45,010 nucleotides of DNA from Minisyncoccota bacterium. Its GTDB lineage: Bacteria > Patescibacteriota > Minisyncoccia > Phycocordibacterales > JACZSL01. Under the pieces are notes generated by a model. That model worked only from the letters and a program-made list of their open reading frames with translations. It did no database searches and was not told the origin of the DNA. Within the stretch, counting starts at the first letter, position 1. Each line of letters begins with the position of its first letter. Shown here one piece after another: positions 1 to 8,889 of the stretch. The stretch is from contig JANQMM010000048.1 in NCBI GenBank assembly GCA_028280145.1, positions 1 to 45,010 on the forward strand, in the 5' to 3' direction. The translations under genes were made by a program, and so were the position numbers.

Positions 1-3000
1 CTGCCCTCCCTGGAATGAAAGGATGTTTCCATAGGTTGCACCGGTGGTGTCCACATCAGAAAGATCAGAGATGGCGGAGACCGATGAGCCGCCAAGACAA
101 GTGCCGTTTACAGCAACACAACCGCCGGTCAGGTTAATACCATTTGCAAATGTAGACGTCGCCGTCGTTGAGCTAACTGTTAGGTAGTTACTTATAACAA
201 CTTCGCCGGTACTGTTTAATCGAAGATACGCATTCGCGACATATTCCGGTTGGTTAGCATGTCTTCCAATGGTGAAAAAGTCCGATGCACTTCCACCATT
301 ATATGGAACACCCGCCCACCATTCAGCATTTCCAGATTGTGTTCCTTGTATACGAATACCTCCCCCACGAGCGGTATCTGTCCGATCGATTCTCAGTTCT
401 GCTCGCGTCGAACCAGAGCCACCGCCGCCGTAGAGTCGCGCTGTCACATTGCCGCTATCGTTTACCACATCTAGTGTTTGGGTTGGTGTTCCTGTACCAA
501 CACCAAGTCTCCCGGAGGAATCAATGGTGAATATATTTCCTTCACTGCCACCATCTGCGGTTATGTTTAGATAATCAGCGGCTTGTGAGGCAACACCCTG
601 AAGATTAAGTAGATCGACATTACCTGTTGCATCATCTGGCTGAACATGCAACAGAGCCGTTGGTACGGACAGACTACTATAATGTTCATTTGAAATAATT
701 GTACCTGTTGCAGTGATACCAAAACGATCCAAAACGACACCATTATTTCCCGTAAAGAAACCTGATCCGGCGCTCAACTGGAAAAATCCACTTCTTTGGT
801 TATCGATCCAGGAATTATTGTAGTTAAGAAGTCGCAAAATACGGTCAGTATCGTTTTCAAATATAAGCGCACTTTCATCGCTACCGTGTACCCGCAAACC
901 ACTATTACCACTGTTGAAGGCAATAAAACCATCATTTATTTCAATGGCATCAGTGTCACTTGGTGTATTGATCTCCAAGGGACCAGCAAATGTGCTTGTT
1001 GCTGTTCCTTCAACCACAAGGTTTCCGCTCGTTGTCGCAATTCCATCTACTGTTAATCCCCCGTCAATTGTAGATGAGGCTTGAGACACAAAACCTGATT
1101 CAAATGTAGAAACACCCGTTGCCGTTAAAGCCGCAAGATTCACATCGTCGAAAAGAGAAGAGCCTTGCACTTCGAACACATCTCCAACCGACGTTGTTGA
1201 AAATCCTCCGATCAAAACAACGCGACTTGTTGAAATCGGGTACTGTAATAAATCATCTGTGGATGTTGCCCACACTCCCGCTCCACCGGCACCGGTTACG
1301 TCAGGGCCACAAACCCACCCACCAGCTCCGTCAGAGCGTGCAAGCTGATCGAGCGGACACGAAATATTAACAATAGTAGAGCTCGCATTAATGACGCTTT
1401 CAACCCGCGCATCTGTATAAAAAAGATTTGATCCTTCCACAAGATCACCTGTATTGATCGCAAGAGAACTTGTTGCTGTATCTACCCAATTTGCCCCATC
1501 CCAAGTAAGCACATTTCCGTACGCAGCTCCAGTCGTATCAACATCTGCCAGATCAGTGATCGAAGACGCACTTATTCCACCAATACATGCACCACCAATT
1601 GAAAAACATCCATTAGCTAGATTGATCCCGTTTGCAAAGGTGCTTGTCGCAATTGTTGAAGTAACGGCAAGGTTCCCTGCAATGGTTGTTGTCCCTTGGT
1701 TTGAAACAGAAAAGAGTGTTGTTCCATCAGAGTCAGCAAGTTGAAGCAGATCAATTCCTGAATCAGTTGAACTTGCTTGAACCACAAACTTACCGCCGGG
1801 AGTTGTTGTGCTCACACCAATCCTACCACCACTTGTTATACGAAAACGTTCAAACGCATTGTCGTACCCGTTAGTGGTTCCCGTTTCAAATGTAATACCT
1901 CCCTGGCTTCCAATACTGTTTCGAAGTCGAAGTGTATTATGACCGTGTTCAATGGCACTTTGTCGGATGCCACCGTCTTGTTCAAAAATAATAACTGGAT
2001 TATCGTCTTCGTTATCGTTATCACGGTCAGCAACGAGAATGAGTTCTGCATCCCCATCTAATCCAGCGTCAATGTGTAGTTGTCCAAGTGGTGTAGTAGT
2101 ACCAATACCAAGCCGACCATTTACCTCGTCAAAAACAAAATTTGCATTCTGCGAAATTACAGTACCACCACTATTTGCATATTGAATGGCATTTGCAGTT
2201 AGACTTCCCGGTGTGTCGGTAAGTGCGGTATACACACTCACTGCATCCGGATTAATACAGGTACCATTTATGGAAACACATCCTCCAGTGAGGTCAATGC
2301 CGTTTGCAAAGGTGCTTGTCGCATTTATTGCCGTAATGTTCAAAAGATTTGCCTCTACGCCTCCGGCAAATGTAGAGGTTGCAGTTGTTGTCGCAACATA
2401 ACTTGCCGCAACAACATCTCCTACCACTGACAGCGTTGCATACGGAGTTGATGTGCCGATACCAACATTGCCGTCCTCAGTGATCGTGAAGAGACTAACG
2501 GCCGCTTCTGTAATAACATCAAAAACGTTTGCCACTTGGCCTGCAATCCGGCGCACCACAAGCCCGACTGCAGAAGTGCTTGTTGCCTCTACTGTAAGCG
2601 ACGCATTAGCAGCAGATGTAGTACCGATCGCCGACTGCCCCGCTCCCCAGACACTTCCGGAGTTAATGGCATAACCGGACGAAAGTATTCTTTGTCTTGG
2701 GCTTAGATTCTCATAACTCTCATCACCACCGCCACACGAACCACCTACCTGAGTTGCAACCTCAATATTCAAATACACCGTGTCATCAGTAAAATTAAAA
2801 TCAAGAGCATCACCACCGGCGGCAACATCACCGATGCCGATAGTAAAGACCCCGTTTAACACCTGTGCGGTCATGTCCTGTGGTGTGCTGGCCGGCCATA
2901 GTTGCGTATCAGGAGCACCTACGGTCTCATCGCTATAAAAACTCAACCTGAAACAATAATCGGTTCCGGTTCCGCCAAGAAGATTTCCATTCACATCAAG

Positions 3001-3141
3001 AAGCCTGCCTTGATAATGCAGAATTGCCGGAACTCCGGGTGCGGCATATACCACCGGTGAAGCGCTCATCAATAAAAAAAGGATGAGCGCCCCGAGGAGA
3101 GCTCTCTTCGTTTTTAGGAAATGTAGGTATGAGTAACTCAT
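1..3141 (-). CDS. Large secreted fibre/adhesin-like repeat protein (partial, C-terminus outside window)
   Basis: The frame is open from the ATG at 3139-3141 to the window edge (1047 codons, no stop). The N-terminus is a signal peptide: Lys/Arg residues, a hydrophobic stretch near residues 13-31, then a VYA-A cleavage site. The rest is Ser/Thr/Asn/Gly-rich. It carries GIGTxTP-type motifs, typical of phage tail-fibre and chaperone-tailed fibre proteins, near residues 224, 345, 443 and 883, and a SNLFYTDARV motif near residue 577. A unit beginning TSTFANGI with a Cys pair about 8 residues apart recurs near residues 275, 500 and 1000; the last two copies also share a DVDTTGA-YGN tail. The gene starts 4 bp after the HTH membrane protein at the end of the pilus operon. 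I infer a surface fibre or adhesin. Whether the C-terminus has an S74-type autocleaving chaperone cannot be seen here. Confidence 0.85.
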   Translation of the reverse strand, partial: MSYSYLHFLKTKRALLGALILFLLMSASPVVYAAPGVPAILHYQGRLLDVNGNLLGGTGTDYCFRLSFYSDETVGAPDTQLWPASTPQDMTAQVLNGVFTIGIGDVAAGGDALDFNFTDDTVYLNIEVATQVGGSCGGGDESYENLSPRQRILSSGYAINSGSVWGAGQSAIGTTSAANASLTVEATSTSAVGLVVRRIAGQVANVFDVITEAAVSLFTITEDGNVGIGTSTPYATLSVVGDVVAASYVATTTATSTFAGGVEANLLNITAINATSTFANGIDLTGGCVSINGTCINPDAVSVYTALTDTPGSLTANAIQYANSGGTVISQNANFVFDEVNGRLGIGTTTPLGQLHIDAGLDGDAELILVADRDNDNEDDNPVIIFEQDGGIRQSAIEHGHNTLRLRNSIGSQGGITFETGTTNGYDNAFERFRITSGGRIGVSTTTPGGKFVVQASSTDSGIDLLQLADSDGTTLFSVSNQGTTTIAGNLAVTSTIATSTFANGINLANGCFSIGGACIGGISASSITDLADVDTTGAAYGNVLTWDGANWVDTATSSLAINTGDLVEGSNLFYTDARVESVINASSTIVNISCPLDQLARSDGAGGWVCGPDVTGAGGAGVWATSTDDLLQYPISTSRVVLIGGFSTTSVGDVFEVQGSSLFDDVNLAALTATGVSTFESGFVSQASSTIDGGLTVDGIATTSGNLVVEGTATSTFAGPLEINTPSDTDAIEINDGFIAFNSGNSGLRVHGSDESALIFENDTDRILRLLNYNNSWIDNQRSGFFQLSAGSGFFTGNNGVVLDRFGITATGTIISNEHYSSLSVPTALLHVQPDDATGNVDLLNLQGVASQAADYLNITADGGSEGNIFTIDSSGRLGVGTGTPTQTLDVVNDSGNVTARLYGGGGSGSTRAELRIDRTDTARGGGIRIQGTQSGNAEWWAGVPYNGGSASDFFTIGRHANQPEYVANAYLRLNSTGEVVISNYLTVSSTTATSTFANGINLTGGCVAVNGTCLGGSSVSAISDLSDVDTTGATYGNILSFQGGQ

Positions 3142-3145
3142 CTAA

Positions 3146-3586
3146 CTATAGTGGTACTTGCGGCACATCTGGAGTTTGCTGTGGCGAGATTGTAGACGCC
3201 CGTTCCACAGCTTTTTCCGTAGCTCGTTTTTCAAGATAATCCTCCAGGTTGATAGAGAGGATATAAAAGAGAAAAAGAGCAAACAGTACTCCAATTACAA
3301 TAAGCACACGAAGTAGTGCTTTATATAAACGCCGGAACCCTTCACTTTTCCCGATACCCTTAAACAAAAAAGAAGCAGACTTGTCCGCTTTAGTCTTGCT
3401 TCCTTTTTTTGACCGATGCATGTACCCACGGATAGCTTCCTCTGTTGTCACCCACGCGACATTAGAGAATACCTGTTTGCCTTCAAGCTTACCCGAACGG
3501 ATGAGCTGTCCGACATAATCAGGTGCATACCCAGAGATTTCTGCGGCCTCCTTAAGAGTGATGTACTTGTCCTTTGATTTGCTCAT
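3146..3586 (-). CDS. Membrane-anchored helix-turn-helix protein
   Basis: 146 aa. Residues about 8-60 form a MerR/excisionase-like helix-turn-helix: ITLKEAAEISG, then a turn and a YVGQLIRSGKL recognition-like helix, then an IRGYM segment. A basic linker follows, then one hydrophobic segment near residues 90-112 and a short Pro/Gln-rich tail. It therefore looks like a DNA-binding domain tethered to the membrane. The gene lies between the pilin gene and the fibre gene, only 4 bp before the latter, so the two are probably co-transcribed. Three copies of a 15-bp element lie upstream and may be its operators (inference). The binding target is unknown. Confidence 0.8.
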   Translation of the reverse strand: MSKSKDKYITLKEAAEISGYAPDYVGQLIRSGKLEGKQVFSNVAWVTTEEAIRGYMHRSKKGSKTKADKSASFLFKGIGKSEGFRRLYKALLRVLIVIGVLFALFLFYILSINLEDYLEKRATEKAVERASTISPQQTPDVPQVPL

Positions 3587-3605
3587 ATCGCCAAAAATAT
3601 GAGGG

Positions 3606-3788
3606 TCTCGAGGGTCAAGATTTGGGAAACTGGGAAATTTCGAGTAATCTCGAGGGTCAAGACCGGCGTCTACACTATTTATTGTAGATATATATCCCTT
3701 GAAAACAAAGTACCAAGTAAGTCAACCTGTTGATAACTCTTACCTGCTCCAAAAAACGGCTTATTCTAAGGCATCTCGAGGGTCAAGA
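3606..3788. repeat. Three copies of 15-bp repeat TCTCGAGGGTCAAGA
   Basis: Exact copies lie at 3606-3620, 3648-3662 and 3774-3788, all in the same orientation. Start-to-start spacings are 42 and 126 bp, i.e. one and three times 42 bp, or about 4 and 12 helical turns. They flank a candidate minus-strand promoter at 3681-3708 in front of the HTH gene. Candidate operator sites. Confidence 0.75.
3681..3708 (-). promoter_or_regulatory. Candidate promoter for HTH/fibre genes
   Basis: Reading the minus strand, TTGTTT (3703-3708) is followed after 16 bp by TACAAT (3681-3686), about 95 bp before the HTH start codon. Two of the 15-bp repeats lie downstream and one upstream. Confidence 0.5.
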
Positions 3789-3835
3789 TATACCAATATT
3801 TGTCATTTTTACTGTTTTAAGAGCATCTTATCAGC

Positions 3836-3860
3836 AAAAAAGAGCCAAGTCGGCTCTTTT
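3836..3860 (-). terminator. Rho-independent terminator after pilin gene
   Basis: Nine-bp perfect stem, AAAAGAGCC (3838-3846) with GGCTCTTTT (3852-3860), and a 5-nt loop. On the minus strand it ends in a run of T, 26 bp past the pilin stop codon. Confidence 0.8.
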
Positions 3861-3885
3861 CACTTATTTCTAATATGCAAGAGGA

Positions 3886-4356
3886 CTACCGTATAACTTC
3901 GATCGGAGTGGTAACCTCAGCACCATCTGCAGTCACCTGTACGCGCCCATTTGTATTAAATTCGATGAGATACCCTGTACCGTTAGTGTCACAACTGCCG
4001 TCATCGCCTACACAAGACGGATCAATGGGTATGGAAATAAGATATAATCCACTGTTGGTCAACACAGAGAGATCAGCCAAACCCGACGAGCTACAGGTCG
4101 ATGCACTAACACCTGTTCGACAAATTTCAGTTGCGCTACCAGTAATACCTGAAGGTAACGTGCCGTTGTTATCCACCGAATATTGGTGCACCGCATTTAA
4201 GATCGTGTTGACATCAGCCCAACGATTCGCATCCCTTGCCTGTTGATATTGACGAGCCGGATTGATGGCCACGATCACAATCGAAGCTAGTATAGCGATG
4301 AGCCCGATAACAAGCAATATCTCGATTAATGTGAATCCTTTTTTCATACTTCTCAT
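3886..4356 (-). CDS. pilA: Type IV major pilin-like protein
   Basis: 156 aa prepilin. The N-terminus has the class III signal MKKG-FTLIEILLVIGLIAILASIV, with prepilin peptidase cleavage expected after the Gly and a Glu at mature position 5. The hydrophobic helix continues to about residue 30. The C-terminal domain has a Cys pair (ICRTG and ASTCSS) and another (SCVGDDGSCD) that could close a D-loop. It is the last pilus gene before a terminator and is larger in its globular part than the minor pilins, so I call it the major pilin (inference). The start could be the ATG at 4354-4356 or the one three codons later; neither has a clear SD. Confidence 0.85.
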   Translation of the reverse strand: MRSMKKGFTLIEILLVIGLIAILASIVIVAINPARQYQQARDANRWADVNTILNAVHQYSVDNNGTLPSGITGSATEICRTGVSASTCSSSGLADLSVLTNSGLYLISIPIDPSCVGDDGSCDTNGTGYLIEFNTNGRVQVTADGAEVTTPIEVIR

Positions 4357-4452
4357 AATAATTAATTATATATCATAATAAGATAAATGTGGTGTACTCA
4401 TTTGGTATAAGAGGGTTTGTGCGTATTGTTTTCCACTACTCATGTATAACTG

Positions 4453-5676
4453 TCATAAGAAATGCGCCAACACCAAAACAAGGGCAATTATTGCGATTAC
4501 GGCAAATGTGATGCTTCCATATTCTCTCCAATTCTCTCTCTTGAACTCAAACCTTTGTCTTTCGAGCTGCTTTTTGCGTTGTTGTTGCGAGGCTTCAGCT
4601 CGACAACGCTGACATGCCTCAAGCAGATTAATCGCCGGCACATCATCAACCCTTCCACGAAGTGCAAGTCCGATCACATTTGCAAAGAAAACGGGTGGCG
4701 CAGTTTCGTCGAATACATGATCGTCCTTAAGTCGCACAAATGGATTCGCAACACTTGTGGAAATCCCGCTCAATTCTTCTATGCGAACTAGCATGTAGGG
4801 AAGTAAAGCCGTGCCACCAGTCAAGATGATATTCTTTACATCAATTTTTGTGCGTCTTTTAAAGTGTACGGCAACTCTATCAACTTCAGTCATAAGTTCC
4901 TCCGTTACATCCTTTACAACCGCTAATACGTCTTCCGCATATTCTTTTGATAATTCTCTGTTTGTTTTCAGTCGTTCTGCCTCCAAAACATTGACACCGA
5001 GCTTCTCTGCAAGTGTTTCGGTAATATACTCGCCTCCAAACGAAAGAGTAACAGATAGGCGCACAACGCCATCCTTATCGAAAACACCGATATCTGTTGT
5101 GCGTGCACCCATGTCAACAATAATGGTTCCGCTTTTTCTATGCTCTTCAGTAAGTAGAGCGCGTCCAAGTGAAAACAATTCTCCTCCCAGAAAAATTGGT
5201 TCAATGTGAATTCGTTCAAGAGACTCAACATATTTGTCAACGACATCTCTTTCCGCGCCGACAAAAATGGCATCTCGAATATCGCCTCCATCAATGAAAA
5301 GATAGTCCCAGTACATTCTCTCAAGCTCGAAAGGAATGAGCTGAGATGCTTCCCGCTCTACATACTTACGAATATGTTCGTTGCTGACCGACGCGGGAAT
5401 GTTGAAATAGTATGTAATGAGACGTGATTCAGGAAGACTGATGATGGCTTTTAAAGGTTCACTTTCCTTTCTTAGTTTTGTGGGTTTCGTATGATGCAAA
5501 ACCTTACTAAGCTTCTCTGAAAATCTTTCATTGTCCAAAATGAAACCATTTTGGACAACTCCTTTTTGTAATTTCCCGCGACCGTATGCTTTTACGCGTA
5601 AATCATCGCTAAGAAGCAATACCTTCACGGATCGATCACTGATATCTATGCTAATTGTATGTTCTTTATTTTTCAT
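4453..5676 (-). CDS. pilM: PilM-like actin-fold ATPase with PilN-like membrane tail
   Basis: 407 aa. Residues 1 to about 345 match PilM, the actin/FtsA-like cytoplasmic ring protein of type IV pili: a TISIDISDRSVKVLLL start, an IIVDMGARTTDIGVF phosphate-binding motif near residue 190, and ILTGGTALLPYM near residue 285. The last 60 residues are unlike a plain PilM. An INLLEACQR segment, resembling the INLLP motif at the cytoplasmic N-terminus of PilN that docks on PilM, is followed by a basic helix and a terminal membrane helix (AVIAIIALVLVLAHFL). No separate pilN or pilO is present. The fusion would fix PilM at the membrane (inference). Confidence 0.87.
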   Translation of the reverse strand: MKNKEHTISIDISDRSVKVLLLSDDLRVKAYGRGKLQKGVVQNGFILDNERFSEKLSKVLHHTKPTKLRKESEPLKAIISLPESRLITYYFNIPASVSNEHIRKYVEREASQLIPFELERMYWDYLFIDGGDIRDAIFVGAERDVVDKYVESLERIHIEPIFLGGELFSLGRALLTEEHRKSGTIIVDMGARTTDIGVFDKDGVVRLSVTLSFGGEYITETLAEKLGVNVLEAERLKTNRELSKEYAEDVLAVVKDVTEELMTEVDRVAVHFKRRTKIDVKNIILTGGTALLPYMLVRIEELSGISTSVANPFVRLKDDHVFDETAPPVFFANVIGLALRGRVDDVPAINLLEACQRCRAEASQQQRKKQLERQRFEFKRENWREYGSITFAVIAIIALVLVLAHFL

Positions 5677-5678
5677 GG

Positions 5679-6071
5679 TTAGAATGTTGAAACATATTCT
5701 CGTGACTCTATGGTCACAGTGGGGCTAATTTGCGAAAGCGTAACCTCTGTCCGATACACATATTCGGAACTCGTACTATGAATTCTTACTATGCGATTAT
5801 CGTTACCACTTCCCTCGATTGGTAGTACACTACATGCTCCTTGACCAAAAACGATTTCTTCATTGCCTGCATAATCAAGTACACGCTGTAATTTCAACAG
5901 TGTGTGTTCGAGACATGCTTGGCTAAGCACGCGAGCGTTATGCGAAGAATGCATCCCGGCACTGATCGTCGTCTCTCCTATGGATCGAGATGAAAGGCTC
6001 AGGGTTACTGAAAGTAATATCGCGCTAATGATCAGTACTGATGTTATGGCAATGAAACCTCTTTTCTTCAT
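5679..6071 (-). CDS. PilX-like minor pseudopilin
   Basis: 130 aa. It begins MKKRGFIAITSVLIISAILLSV, a short basic leader and a hydrophobic helix as in PilX-type minor pilins, but without the usual Glu5. The region after the helix carries Ser-rich and SHNARVLSQACLEH segments common in this family. It starts 2 bp before pilM (stop 5679, pilM start 5676) and follows a PilW-like gene, the normal place for a pilus-tip protein. Exact role is inferred. Confidence 0.7.
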   Translation of the reverse strand: MKKRGFIAITSVLIISAILLSVTLSLSSRSIGETTISAGMHSSHNARVLSQACLEHTLLKLQRVLDYAGNEEIVFGQGACSVLPIEGSGNDNRIVRIHSTSSEYVYRTEVTLSQISPTVTIESREYVSTF

Positions 6072-6072
6072 A

Positions 6073-6585
6073 TTATTTTAATGTTTGCGTTATAAAGATC
6101 GTTTCCTCTGCGCCACGTTCACCAATTTGCTCTGCGTCATCTGATCTGATTGACATTTCTATGCGAACTACTCCCGAAGCATTAGGAGGTGAGATGTTTG
6201 AAACAACAAAATCCGAAATGATGGCACCTCCCATGGAAATGGGAATTGCCGCCTCAGTCCCTTCTTTCATATACAATGTTCCTGTTGCAACATAAATGAG
6301 TGTTGGGTCTTTTGTTATGTCTGCACTTGCCAAAGAAAGTATGCTTGAGGTTGCTCCCGCCGTATTGTTTACGCTTTCGGCTTCCTGTATTAGATTGATC
6401 ACTTTGGTGCTTGCAAAATACGAGGAAAAGGCAACCTCCTCTAAGGCCTGTCCTTTAGCTTTTGCAAACAACACATTGAGACCAATATTTCCAAGCAACA
6501 CAACCATAACGGAGACAAGAGTCATATATAACAATATCTCTACGAGCGTAAATCCTTTCTTTTGTCTTGTCTTAAAGTGGTTCAT
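6073..6585 (-). CDS. PilW/GspJ-like minor pseudopilin
   Basis: 170 aa with a clear prepilin signal, QKKG-FTLVEILLYMTLVSVMVVLLGNIG, near residues 8-35, followed by a globular domain of about 135 residues. Glu5 of the mature protein is present. It sits between the PilV-like and PilX-like genes with 1-2 bp spacings, so it belongs to the minor-pilin set that primes pilus assembly. Assignment to PilW rather than another minor pilin rests on gene order. Confidence 0.78.
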   Translation of the reverse strand: MNHFKTRQKKGFTLVEILLYMTLVSVMVVLLGNIGLNVLFAKAKGQALEEVAFSSYFASTKVINLIQEAESVNNTAGATSSILSLASADITKDPTLIYVATGTLYMKEGTEAAIPISMGGAIISDFVVSNISPPNASGVVRIEMSIRSDDAEQIGERGAEETIFITQTLK

Positions 6586-6586
6586 G

Positions 6587-7417
6587 TTAAATCTCTATTA
6601 ACACATGTTTTCTGCTACCGTCATTTAGCACAAACGTAACAATGAAATCAGTTCCGGAGACAGGAGCAGAGAAGGTGATGTTGTCTATTGTTTTTTCTCC
6701 CGCACCGAACGCAAGCGTATAGTCTGAAATATTAAAATCTTCTCCTGACACAACAGATGTAGAGGTAGAAACAGTGAAAACGAGAGTGCCATCAATGGTT
6801 ACGCTCTCCAGGGTCGCAAGACCATTCCACTGTACCTGCATATCTGTGATCGTAATATCCTGAGGGCCAACATTCTCAAACTGGATAGAAGAAAGTGCCG
6901 TGCTTGAGGAGGCTAGGGTGGCTTCGTCGATAGTAATCGCCATATACATGCTCTCTCCATCACTTTGTTTCCAGTCGGTAATATATCCGCTCATCGTTGT
7001 ACTCGCCGTACGTGATCCACGAACAGTCCACGAAACAGTGCTTGTCACTTCTTTGGTTTTGTCATCAACATCCACGATCGACACTGCACGCGAAAACTTT
7101 CCGACCATATCGCTTGATGATGCAAGAGCCACTACCCCGCCTTCAAAGACAATCCCATGCACTCCTGCCACGAGATTATCAAAATTACCATCACGAAGTC
7201 CGTAGAGAGCCTCAATGCCCTCTTGAGCAAGCAATGACGCTTTGGCCATTTCAATGCTAAAACGCAGTGATGTTTGTGAATCAATGAGTAAAAAGCCAAC
7301 GGTGAAGACGCCGATGATAAATATTGCGATCGCAAATAACACTTCAACAAGAGACTGTCCTCTCGAAATATTCCGCCTATGATATATTTCTTTTTTATTC
7401 AATATTTCCATTTTCAT
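6587..7417 (-). CDS. PilV-like minor pseudopilin
   Basis: 276 aa with the start chosen at 7417. An ATG 11 codons upstream also fits but overlaps the previous gene more. The prepilin signal is SRG-QSLVEVLFAIAIFIIGVFTVGFLL, with Gln replacing the usual Phe/Met at mature position 1, as in some PilV proteins, and Glu5 kept. A long Ser/Thr/Val-rich beta domain follows and ends in a motif-poor C-terminus. The 23-bp overlap with the upstream GspH-like gene suggests translational coupling. Confidence 0.78.
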   Translation of the reverse strand: MKMEILNKKEIYHRRNISRGQSLVEVLFAIAIFIIGVFTVGFLLIDSQTSLRFSIEMAKASLLAQEGIEALYGLRDGNFDNLVAGVHGIVFEGGVVALASSSDMVGKFSRAVSIVDVDDKTKEVTSTVSWTVRGSRTASTTMSGYITDWKQSDGESMYMAITIDEATLASSSTALSSIQFENVGPQDITITDMQVQWNGLATLESVTIDGTLVFTVSTSTSVVSGEDFNISDYTLAFGAGEKTIDNITFSAPVSGTDFIVTFVLNDGSRKHVLIEI

Positions 7418-7823
7418 AAATAGTGATTGTTTCCGAGGCATCCGTAGCACTCAACAAAATTGTCCCTGTTGCGTTTGGAGTACCGCTTTGTTGCAAAAAT
7501 ACGATCTCATTTGGCCCGCCGCTAACAGTGACATGCCCGGCAAATGCAAAGACCTGATCAATATCTTGTTTGCGAGTCGCATAGCTATCACCTTCAAATA
7601 AGACATAATTATTAGAGAATATTTTCACTCCGTATGAATCATCATTCTTTTGAAAAAACGCGTAGGCTTGTGCAAGTCGAAGTGTATGTTTCAGATCACC
7701 TGCAACATCGTTCAACGTTTGCGTTTGCAAAAATGAAATCCCCGTAGGAACCGTAAGCACAGCGATCAAAGCGATAATTCCAAGGACGATAAGTAATTCC
7801 GGTAATGTAAATCCTCGCGTCAT
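7395..7823 (-). CDS. GspH/FimT-like minor pseudopilin
   Basis: 142 aa from the ATG at 7821-7823, chosen because it gives a short leader, MTRG-FTLPELLIVLGIIALIAVLTV, and starts 10 bp after the pilC stop. A longer form overlaps pilC. Pro at mature position 4 and Glu5 are typical. The region after the helix (DLKHTLRLAQAYAFFQKNDDSYGVK) resembles GspH/FimT proteins. Part of the minor-pilin block. Confidence 0.8.
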   Translation of the reverse strand: MTRGFTLPELLIVLGIIALIAVLTVPTGISFLQTQTLNDVAGDLKHTLRLAQAYAFFQKNDDSYGVKIFSNNYVLFEGDSYATRKQDIDQVFAFAGHVTVSGGPNEIVFLQQSGTPNATGTILLSATDASETITIYENGNIE

Positions 7824-7833
7824 ACGTTTTCTA

Positions 7834-8886
7834 TCAAGCGATGCTCCCGGTAAGTTCATAAATTGGCATAATGATGGCAAGCGCAATGAAACCAACGGTC
7901 ACTGCGATAAACCCAAGAAGTAAGGGTTCGATGATTGTGGGAAGTTTTTTTGCCTGGGCGTTGACTTCTTTCGTATAAAACTCTGCCAGATAACTAAAAG
8001 AGTCGCTCAAGGTGCCGCTTTTCTCCCCAACCAACACGATGTTAGTGACCATTTTTGGAAACAGAAATGTATTCTTTTCCATGGAAGTCGAAAGTTTCAC
8101 GCCTTCCTCGATGTCTCTTTGCATCTGTTCCATCGCTTTTTCGTACAATGCGTTGGTCACAGAATTCCTGACAATTTCTACCGAACGATTGATGGTAAGA
8201 CCGCTTCTAAGAAGCGTCGTGTATAGTTCTGTGATAAGTGCCAGTTGATAATTTTTCAGCATATTACCAAGTAGTGGTGTTCGCAGATACACAGTATGTA
8301 CGGTATATCTAATACGAGGAATACGAATCATGTACATGTATCCTAAGAAAAGGGCGACAATTAACAAAAGAAACAAAAACCAATAAGCCTGAACAAACGT
8401 AGACACCGATAGTAGTAACCTTGTCATAAGTGGTAATTCCACCTGAAGCTGACCGAAGACCGGCACCAGTTTTGGCAAAATGAATATGACCAACGCACCA
8501 CCAAGAAACAGCGTGGCAGTAAAGATGAGCTTTGGATACATGGTCGCAGCGCTTACTTCACGTTTTAGGTCGGCACTTCGCTCAAACCATTGCGCAAGAA
8601 AGTGTAAATTCTTCTGAAGTGTCCCGCTTGTCTCACCTGCCTGAATGAGACTTATAAATACTGATCCGAAATAATTCTTTCTTTTTTTGAACGCCGAGGA
8701 GAGTAGTGTGCCGCTCTCGATATCATCACGAAGAGTATAAATAACCGATTGAAATTTACGCGAGCGTGCTTGATCGCCAAGTGCACTTAGGGCAACGTTG
8801 ATCGCAATACCACTTTTTAACATTACCGAGAGATTTTTTGCAAAATCAACTTTATCTTGTTCAGTAATAGGTGATAAAAGTGACAT
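7834..8886 (-). CDS. pilC: Type IV pilus inner-membrane platform protein PilC/GspF
   Basis: 350 aa. Two related cytoplasmic T2SF domains (about residues 12-130 and 215-335) each carry the family signature: GETSGTLQKNLHFLA in the first and GEKSGTLSDSFSYLA in the second. Membrane helices lie near residues 115-140, 165-190 and 320-345. PilC sits in the inner membrane and couples PilB to pilin polymerisation. It starts 3 bp after the pilB stop and ends TGA TAG (double stop). Confidence 0.93.
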   Translation of the reverse strand: MSLLSPITEQDKVDFAKNLSVMLKSGIAINVALSALGDQARSRKFQSVIYTLRDDIESGTLLSSAFKKRKNYFGSVFISLIQAGETSGTLQKNLHFLAQWFERSADLKREVSAATMYPKLIFTATLFLGGALVIFILPKLVPVFGQLQVELPLMTRLLLSVSTFVQAYWFLFLLLIVALFLGYMYMIRIPRIRYTVHTVYLRTPLLGNMLKNYQLALITELYTTLLRSGLTINRSVEIVRNSVTNALYEKAMEQMQRDIEEGVKLSTSMEKNTFLFPKMVTNIVLVGEKSGTLSDSFSYLAEFYTKEVNAQAKKLPTIIEPLLLGFIAVTVGFIALAIIMPIYELTGSIA

Positions 8887-8889
8887 ACG

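Noticed and set aside
250-2674. A series of short plus-strand open frames
   Set aside because: They lie opposite the long, signal-peptide-led minus-strand frame and have no SD or recognisable product; they are shadows of the repetitive fibre gene.
3606-3788. Three repeats considered as a CRISPR array
   Set aside because: Only 15 bp long, irregular 27- and 111-bp gaps, no cas genes; operator sites are more likely.
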